Assembly (NCBI GenBank): GCA_946183335.1
Contig: CAMGZN010000008.1
Location: 1-19,071, forward strand
DNA: 19,071 nucleotides
DNA from: an uncultured Caryophanales bacterium
GTDB lineage: Bacteria > Bacillota_I > Bacilli_A > RFN20 > CAG-826
Direction: 5' to 3'
Part shown: positions 14,911-19,071 of the stretch, in pieces
Layout: each line of letters opens with the position of its first letter
How positions within the stretch are numbered: the stretch's first letter is position 1
Program-made: the position numbers and the translations under genes
Notes under the pieces: generated by a model
Databases searched by the model: none
Seen by the model: only the letters and a program-made list of their open reading frames with translations
Told to the model about the DNA's origin: nothing

Positions 14911-15245
14911 ACTACGAAGAATTCAATGACTTAATTGCTGTTGAAGATGAACACACTCGCTTTATTCGTGGTTTTGAATTTCCAACTGGGGAAAGGTTTT
15001 ATATTGAACCAACTTTTTATACTCAATTAATGATTTTCAAAGAGATTCAACCAGAGAATTTTGATAAAGTGATTAAGCAGTTAAAAAAGACAGCTTTTGA
15101 AAGAAAATATGTGATTTTTGTCAATGATTTTGAAAATCCATTTATTGAAATTCCGGGATATAAATTGTTGGAATTTACTGATGTTTCAGATCCAATAAAT
15201 GTTTACTTCGAGGACAAGTCTCGAGGCTCTGATTACGGCGATTAA
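14907..15245 (+). CDS. Conserved-looking hypothetical protein, 112 aa
   Basis: Not recognised. A soluble, acidic 112-residue product without signal peptide or membrane segment, and without cysteine. It alternates probable strands and helices: FRIRGFEFP-like strands near 18-33, a helix about 42-68 (QLMIFKEIQPENFDKVIKQLKK), then strands KYVIFVNDF and KLLEFTDVSDPINVYFED. It is a real gene by context: AGGAGG (14895-14900) lies 6 nt before the ATG, the ATG overlaps the walJ stop as ATGA, and a strong terminator follows the stop. Coupling with walJ suggests a related role, but no function can be assigned. Confidence 0.85.
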   Translation: MNYEEFNDLIAVEDEHTRFIRGFEFPTGERFYIEPTFYTQLMIFKEIQPENFDKVIKQLKKTAFERKYVIFVNDFENPFIEIPGYKLLEFTDVSDPINVYFEDKSRGSDYGD

Positions 15246-15279
15246 AAAAGCTCACGACAATCGAATTCGTGAGCTTTTT
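15245..15279. terminator. Bidirectional terminator between convergent genes
   Basis: AAAAAGCTCACGA (15245-15257) and TCGTGAGCTTTTT (15267-15279) form a perfect 13-bp stem with loop CAATCGAAT. The T-run on the + strand serves the 112-aa gene, and the A-run gives a T-run on the minus strand for the convergent membrane protein. Confidence 0.92.
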
Positions 15280-15286
15280 ATTTACC

Positions 15287-16357
15287 TTATTTTTTGGAAG
15301 GTTTTGCTGTAACAGTTTTAACTTCCTTGTAATTGGAACTTGGTGTTGGGGCGTTGTTTGGTCCTAACGTTTTCATTGTTAGCCACATTACACGGACGCC
15401 AAGGAGAAGCGCGAATAATACTTGCATGAAGCTGCTAAGCAGGAAGCCCAAGCCACAAGTTAAGATTGCTGGCATATTAGCTGACCACATACCAATCTTC
15501 ATGGATTCCCAGAAGGTGTAGATGCGGAATGGGTTGTTCTTTCCTCTGGTGAGGACGAAGACCATTAATCCCATAAAGAACACCAATGCAACATCAATTG
15601 CAAGCATGATTAATGTGGTGGTCCATGTTGAGGTTAAGCGGTTGTTGTTATAAACCTCATTATAGAAGTTTTTCCAATTATCCCATGTCTCAGCTTTATA
15701 AGCTTTGTATTCTTCAACGTTTGTGTGTGGTTTTTCAGATAAGAGTTGTTTCATATCGAAACCAACTTTAGTTGATTGATAATCACCAACAATTGTTCCA
15801 ATAACAGATCCTCGAGCAGGATTGGAGATATAGAAAACAATTTGGGTTTCTGTCATCATGATGATACTTGGGAGTTGAGCATTAGCTTCTTTATGAGCTT
15901 CTTCGAGTCTTTTTGCAAAACCTGATAAGTTTTCAGAAGACATATTTCCAAGGTAGAAAGCAAGTAAATCAATAACTCCGTTTTCGTCTTTATGGAAATA
16001 GTAGTTGTAGTTTTGATCGTTATAACCAAAGACATTTTCCTTGAATGTTGCGTTCCATGTACCGTGATCTAAAAGAAGATTCTTTTCTGATGATTCGTTA
16101 TAACTGACTTCTAAGGTAACGTTATCTTTGTTAATTTCTTCACTAAAAATAAGTGAAAGGTTATCCATGTTGTAATTGTATTGTTTTACAATGTCGGTGC
16201 CCTTTTTGCTGATGTTTGTCACGAAAATTGGAACTAAAGCAAGTACCATGGATACGAAGAACATGATCACTGCGAAGTACCAAGGACGGTGACGCGCACC
16301 CTCAACGGCAGCATTATTTGAGAATAATGATTTAAGAATTAATTTAAAGTTTTTCAT
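15287..16357 (-). CDS. Membrane protein of unknown function (possibly DUF1189-like)
   Basis: The only minus-strand protein gene. The 356-residue product has a short cytosolic N-terminus, TM1 (about 27-47), a large polar domain of about 200 residues (48-243), and three TMs near the C-terminus (about 245-270, 288-310, 311-331), ending with a basic tail. The NNAAVEGARHRPWYFAV segment before TM1 and the overall topology recall DUF1189/Yip1-type membrane proteins, but this is weak recognition. Start chosen at 16357 (MKNFKLILKSLF). The reading frame stays open to 16465, but that extension would overlap the tmRNA 5' end and carry an implausible N-terminus. No Shine-Dalgarno is visible. A TATATA on the minus strand ends 5 nt before the ATG, so the mRNA may be leaderless. 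Extracellular and cytosolic sides are unproven. Confidence 0.8.
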   Translation of the reverse strand: MKNFKLILKSLFSNNAAVEGARHRPWYFAVIMFFVSMVLALVPIFVTNISKKGTDIVKQYNYNMDNLSLIFSEEINKDNVTLEVSYNESSEKNLLLDHGTWNATFKENVFGYNDQNYNYYFHKDENGVIDLLAFYLGNMSSENLSGFAKRLEEAHKEANAQLPSIIMMTETQIVFYISNPARGSVIGTIVGDYQSTKVGFDMKQLLSEKPHTNVEEYKAYKAETWDNWKNFYNEVYNNNRLTSTWTTTLIMLAIDVALVFFMGLMVFVLTRGKNNPFRIYTFWESMKIGMWSANMPAILTCGLGFLLSSFMQVLFALLLGVRVMWLTMKTLGPNNAPTPSSNYKEVKTVTAKPSKK

Positions 16358-16382
16358 AGCGCTATATATGTTATCAAACAAA

Positions 16383-16411
16383 TTGGCTAAAACAAATATA
16401 ATTTGTATAAA
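16383..16411 (+). promoter_or_regulatory. Candidate ssrA promoter with embedded dyad
   Basis: TTGGCT (16383-16388) and TATAAA (16406-16411) with a 17-nt spacer. An alternative pair is TTGTAT (16403-16408) with TAAGAT (16426-16431), which would start nearer the mature 5' end. A 15-bp palindrome ACAAAT-ATA-ATTTGT (16392-16406) fills the spacer. The 86-nt gap also holds the divergent promoter of the minus-strand membrane gene, so the dyad could affect both. Confidence 0.4.
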
Positions 16412-16443
16412 CTTAATTATCGTGATAAGATAACACCACATTT

Positions 16444-16838
16444 GGGGTCGATATAGTTTCGACACGGATGATTGCCTGGCATTAACTGCAGCCGAGTGAT
16501 GACGTTATCATCAAAACAAAATAACTGACAACAGTTATATGAGAGCTCCAAGAGCTCAATCCCTCTGCTTAGCTTAAGCTACCCGACATAGGGACCGACG
16601 TTAGACGCCGGACAGAGCGCCCTTTAAGGTTTTAGCCTTTCACGCTTAAAGTAGGTGTCATACCAAAAGGATAGATGGGGCCAGTTGGTTCGCTAATCCC
16701 CATCGAAAGTCAACGAACCTTGTATTGCTCAAGCAGGCGATATGCAACGAGCGTACGAGATTACTAGTATCGCCTAAGCTGTAGGCGTTATTGTGGGGCC
16801 TTCTGTGGACACGGGTGCGATGCCCGCCGACTCCACCA
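16444..16838 (+). ncRNA. ssrA: Transfer-messenger RNA (tmRNA)
   Basis: One-piece tmRNA of 395 nt that frees stalled ribosomes and tags the unfinished protein for degradation. The 5' end GGGGTCG pairs with CGACTCC (16828-16834) to form the 7-bp acceptor stem. It includes G16446 with T16832, equivalent to the G3-U70 pair read by alanyl-tRNA synthetase. A CCA end is encoded (16836-16838). GTTTCGACACGG after the stem matches the tmRNA D-arm region. A hairpin GATGA-CGTTA-TCATC (about 16498-16512) precedes the tag region. The T-arm has 4 good pairs (CGGG/CCCG) but loop TGCGATG instead of the near-universal TTCRANN form. Placement before rlmH is separate from any tRNA genes, and a terminator follows 11 nt after the end. 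Confidence 0.95.
16527..16577 (+). other. Predicted tmRNA tag reading frame
   Basis: The bases before the proposed resume codon are ATAACT (16521-16526), the same hexamer that precedes the resume codon in B. subtilis tmRNA. Reading from GAC (16527) gives DNSYMRAPRAQSLCLA, then TAA (16575-16577). Starting with Asp is known from Mycoplasma tags, and an end in Leu-Ala suits protease recognition, although LCLA is unusual. A perfect hairpin GAGCTC-CAA-GAGCTC (16543-16557) lies inside this frame. The frame is an inference by analogy. Confidence 0.5.
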
Positions 16839-16848
16839 ATGAAAATTT

Positions 16849-16879
16849 ACTCTAGTCAAACGGCTAGAGTTTTCTTTTT
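16849..16879 (+). terminator. Intrinsic terminator after ssrA
   Basis: ACTCTAG (16849-16855) pairs with CTAGAGT (16864-16870). Inner T-G and C-G pairs close loop AAAC. The tail TTTTCTTTTT follows. Confidence 0.9.
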
Positions 16880-16897
16880 ATGTAAAAAGCAATTCAG

Positions 16898-16903
16898 TAT
16901 AAT
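16898..16903 (+). promoter_or_regulatory. -10 box of rlmH, placed for a leaderless mRNA
   Basis: Perfect TATAAT followed by AGTTTC and then the ATG at 16910. A start point 7 nt after the -10 box would be the A of the ATG. No Shine-Dalgarno exists between the tmRNA terminator and the ATG. The -35 region (TTTTTA, 16875-16880) is poor. Confidence 0.6.
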
Positions 16904-16909
16904 AGTTTC

Positions 16910-17389
16910 ATGCGAATTAGAATTATTGCGATTGGCAAAATTAAAGAAGATTATTTGAAATCTGGTATTTTAGAATATCTCAAACGCATTCGTCCATACT
17001 GCGATATTGAAATTATTGAAGTAAACGACTCTCCTGTTAGAGATAACCCAAACCAAAGTGAAATTGAGAGGGTTAAAAATGAAGAAGGAAGGAGAGTTTT
17101 GAAGCTTTTAAAAACAGGGGAATTTTGTGTAAATCTTGATCTTGAAAAACAAGAATTTTCAAGTGAAGAATTTGCTGCATTTCTTGAAAAAAAGCTGGAA
17201 ATTGCTGGGGCTTTTTTGACTTTTGTTATCGGCGGATCATATGGTCTTTCTGACGAATTGAAACAAAGAGCAAACGCTTCAATTTCTCTCTCGAAAATGA
17301 CCTTCCTTCATCAGATGACAAGATTAGTTCTTTTGGAGCAAATATATCGTGGTTTCAAAATTTTAAACCACGAAACTTATCACAAGTAA
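16910..17389 (+). CDS. rlmH: 23S rRNA pseudouridine-1915 N3-methyltransferase RlmH
   Basis: SPOUT-class enzyme that methylates the pseudouridine at position 1915 of 23S rRNA in the assembled ribosome, using S-adenosylmethionine. The 159-residue product is full length. It starts MRIRIIAIGKIKEDYLKSGI and has the cofactor-site motif FVIGGSYGLSDEL (about 106-118). It ends with the family signature TFLHQMTRLVLLEQIYR-FKI and terminal ETYHK. The ATG matches the homologues' N-terminus, which strengthens the claim that no leader is present. In B. subtilis rlmH also lies near the origin, downstream of the walJ region. The gene after it begins 12 nt past the stop, with its own -10 box abutting the rlmH stop codon. 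Confidence 0.96.
   Translation: MRIRIIAIGKIKEDYLKSGILEYLKRIRPYCDIEIIEVNDSPVRDNPNQSEIERVKNEEGRRVLKLLKTGEFCVNLDLEKQEFSSEEFAAFLEKKLEIAGAFLTFVIGGSYGLSDELKQRANASISLSKMTFLHQMTRLVLLEQIYRGFKILNHETYHK
17348..17372. repeat. Inverted repeat in the 3' end of rlmH
   Basis: CGTGGTTT (17348-17355) and AAACCACG (17365-17372) are perfect 8-bp arms around CAAAATTTT. It has no T-run. It lies 17 nt before the next gene's -10 box and inside rlmH codons for a conserved C-terminus, so it may be coincidence, an RNA hairpin at the message end, or an operator. Confidence 0.35.
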
Positions 17390-17395
17390 TATAAT
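17390..17395 (+). promoter_or_regulatory. -10 box of the polymerase-like gene, leaderless arrangement
   Basis: Perfect TATAAT begins at the base after the rlmH stop codon. TAACGT follows, then the ATG at 17402. The 6-nt gap equals that of rlmH, and no Shine-Dalgarno is present. No convincing -35 is seen. Confidence 0.55.
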
Positions 17396-17401
17396 TAACG
17401 T

Positions 17402-18844
17402 ATGACTGCGAAGAAATCGTTCAAAGGATACGAAGGAATTGTTGCATTCCTTGTTTTTGAAGTTCTTGCTTTGACAACATTTGCTTTAGGCGGGATTAAT
17501 CTTGTCTTTCATATTGCTGGTTTCATAGTTGCCGTTTTTGCTCTTTTAACAAGTGGAAGCCAATTTAAAAAAGGTGAACTACTCCACCTACTTGTTTTTA
17601 TTGTTCCTTTGTTTATCTTTGCTGTACTTGTTTCTCTTGCCGGATCAGATTATTTTGAAGGCAAGATTCTAGAGAATATTTGTTCTTTGTTAGGAATTAT
17701 GGGTTTCTTCTTTATGGGATTAGCCGCAAGAAGAAACGAGTCTTTCAATATTGAGGTTGCATTAATTTGTATTGGTGGCGGCTTAGCGCTTCTTGTTTTA
17801 ATCAATACTTTTGCAACATGGTTTGACTATGGACCGTTCTATCCACTAATTTTCTCCTCTAATCCTGATGGTTATTATCGTGGAGAGGTTATTAACTTAA
17901 CCCAAGAGATGAATGTCTTAGTTGGCTTGAAATTCTACGAATCAACAATTTCCTATGGAACTCAATTTGCTGTTTTATTATCAGCTTCAATTCCCGCTTT
18001 ATTCTTCATTGATCGAAAGAAGGAAACAAAAAAGTTTTTAGTTGTCGCTCTATACGCAGTTATTTCTATTCTTGCTATCGCTACTGTTACATCAATCACA
18101 GGAATTATTTTCCTGGCGATTGTTTTAGTAATCGGCGTTGTTTACAAATTCTTTAGAGACAATGACTTGTTTAAGAAATTACTTAAATGGGCGTTCATCG
18201 TTATTCTTGGCTTAGGATGCTTATTAGGAATTCTTGTTATTATTAATAACATCAGTTCTGGAACAATCTTTGTTCAGAACGCCTTCTTAAACAAAGTGTT
18301 CAACACCAACCATGTCATGAGCAAGATCAATGCTGTTTTATCACCAGCCTTTAAACCATATAACTTATTTGGTTTTCATTCTGGAAATATTCAAGATGTT
18401 TATGGCGAGACATATGATGCACTTCTTTCTTCGAGTGGTCATTTCGAATTAGAGATATTAAAAGAGGGTGGTGTTTTTGCTTTAATTGCTCTAATTGCGT
18501 TTGGTGTATTCTCATTCTTCTCTACAGGAAGATACCTAAAAAATAGTCGCGACAATTCGTCAACAAAAGCAGTATTATTAACATTCTTCATTGTTTTTGT
18601 TCTTTATTATTCAGTCGCATTTGAAACTTTCCCACTTATTCATGTCAAGGAATATTTGAATTCATTTAGCCGTTCAACATCATTTATGGTTTTACTCTTC
18701 CTTGTTGGCTATGTTGCTAATGCTAAGAAGATTGCTCCAATTGAGTTTGAGAAGAAAGAAAAGAAAGTTAAAGACGTTGGAACTGGTGTTTCAGCTGTTG
18801 AAGAATACGACTTTAGTGATAGTGACCAGGAGGAAAAAGAATGA
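17402..18844 (+). CDS. O-antigen polymerase/ligase-like multipass membrane protein
   Basis: The 480-residue product has about ten to eleven hydrophobic segments (for example 11-30, 33-50, 60-80, 95-109, 117-138, 187-203, 210-247, 263-282, 358-374, 388-405, 427-440). A large external loop (about 285-357) contains NLFGFHSGNIQ and SSSGHFELEILKEGGV. The latter resembles the His-containing loop motif (HN-x-L-x-x-x-E-x-G) of Wzy polymerases and WaaL-type ligases. The C-terminal 35 residues are charged and probably cytosolic. A role in polymerising or ligating a surface polysaccharide is inferred from topology and this motif only. The next gene, a lipoprotein, overlaps the TGA stop by ATGA, so they are co-translated. 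The two sugar-transfer genes earlier in the window could belong to the same pathway, but they are about 9 kb away. Confidence 0.65.
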   Translation: MTAKKSFKGYEGIVAFLVFEVLALTTFALGGINLVFHIAGFIVAVFALLTSGSQFKKGELLHLLVFIVPLFIFAVLVSLAGSDYFEGKILENICSLLGIMGFFFMGLAARRNESFNIEVALICIGGGLALLVLINTFATWFDYGPFYPLIFSSNPDGYYRGEVINLTQEMNVLVGLKFYESTISYGTQFAVLLSASIPALFFIDRKKETKKFLVVALYAVISILAIATVTSITGIIFLAIVLVIGVVYKFFRDNDLFKKLLKWAFIVILGLGCLLGILVIINNISSGTIFVQNAFLNKVFNTNHVMSKINAVLSPAFKPYNLFGFHSGNIQDVYGETYDALLSSSGHFELEILKEGGVFALIALIAFGVFSFFSTGRYLKNSRDNSSTKAVLLTFFIVFVLYYSVAFETFPLIHVKEYLNSFSRSTSFMVLLFLVGYVANAKKIAPIEFEKKEKKVKDVGTGVSAVEEYDFSDSDQEEKE

Positions 18845-19071
18845 AAAAGATTTATGCAGTTCTTCCTCTATTAGCATTAATCCTTGTTGGTTGTAGAAAG
18901 ACCGAAGAGGCATTTGAAGCTGGCCGATACAATTCATCGGATTTTGATCAAAATTACTATGTTGAATGGAATGGTGTTAAAGAATTGGAAATCGGAAAAA
19001 TCTCAACAATTTCCAATCCTTTTAAGATTTCTACAGGAATTATTAATAACGGAAAGGATTATAGTTTCGAA
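18841..19071 (+). CDS. Lipoprotein, N-terminal part, runs off the window
   Basis: An open frame of 77 codons without stop to the window edge. MKK, a hydrophobic stretch (IYAVLPLLALILV) and the lipobox LVGC place the lipidated Cys at residue 18, giving an exported membrane-anchored protein. The mature part visible (RKTEEAFEAGRYNSSDFDQN and on) is polar and was not recognised. AGGAGG (18828-18833) lies 7 nt before the ATG, which overlaps the upstream TGA as ATGA. Co-expression with the polymerase-like gene suggests a role in the same envelope pathway; the function is unknown. Confidence 0.88.
   Translation, partial: MKKIYAVLPLLALILVGCRKTEEAFEAGRYNSSDFDQNYYVEWNGVKELEIGKISTISNPFKISTGIINNGKDYSFE

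Noticed and set aside
16358..16465. N-terminal extension of the minus-strand membrane protein (36 extra residues)
   Set aside because: It would overlap the mature tmRNA 5' end at 16444 and cross the tmRNA promoter; the sequence before MKNFKLI looks like translated AT-rich promoter DNA.
1..19071. CRISPR array, insertion sequence, prophage, tRNA genes or a defence island
   Set aside because: No direct-repeat array, transposase, integrase or cloverleaf was found on either strand; the genes are mainly housekeeping with a few envelope and redox additions.

Overview
The window is a gene-dense, low-GC bacterial chromosome segment, most likely from a deep or little-cultured lineage of Bacilli (Erysipelotrichales, RF39 or Acholeplasmatales-like; the exact group cannot be fixed by eye). 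Reasons: Firmicutes-type gene order (ftsH-dusB-lysS; rpsF-ssb-rpsR; gdpP-rplI-dnaB-walJ; rlmH), strong GGAGG ribosome binding sites, and intrinsic terminators with T-runs. TGA is used as a stop (walJ, the polymerase-like gene), so this is not a code-4 Mycoplasma/Spiroplasma. In Bacillus subtilis these blocks lie on both sides of oriC, so the window is probably close to an origin. All protein genes but one are on the + strand.

Layout. 1-2167: promoter region and ftsH, closed by a terminator that sits directly in front of dusB. 2195-4707: dusB and lysS. 4773-5914: promoter, structured leader, rpsF-ssb-rpsR, terminator. 5973-8170: two membrane-associated sugar-transfer genes, a GtrB/DPM1-like GT2 enzyme and a Gpi18-like GT-C protein, coupled by a 1-nt overlap. 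8255-10083: a flavodoxin-like gene coupled to a flavodiiron protein fused to rubredoxin, a probable O2/NO reductase system with its redox carriers. 10202-15245: gdpP (c-di-AMP phosphodiesterase), rplI, dnaB, walJ and a small unknown gene, closely packed with short overlaps. 15287-16357 (minus): an unassigned membrane protein sharing a bidirectional terminator with the preceding gene. 16444-16838: tmRNA (ssrA) and its terminator. 16910-19071: rlmH, an O-antigen-polymerase/ligase-like membrane protein, and the start of a lipoprotein gene that leaves the window.

The core genes cover protein quality control (FtsH, tmRNA), tRNA/rRNA modification and charging (DusB, LysS, RlmH), ribosomal proteins, and replication (SSB, DnaB). 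The additions are envelope glycan genes and an O2/NO defence pair set into the conserved backbone.

The most unusual signals concern expression. Perfect TATAAT boxes lie exactly 6 nt before the ATG of rlmH and of the polymerase-like gene, with no Shine-Dalgarno, predicting leaderless mRNAs. Several promoters carry dyads on or next to the -10 box (ftsH, rpsF, gdpP). UAAUG overlaps without a clear SD precede the flavodiiron and walJ genes. The tmRNA has a substituted T-loop and a predicted tag ending LCLA, and DnaB has an extra segment of about 27 residues. No CRISPR array, insertion sequence, tRNA or prophage was seen.
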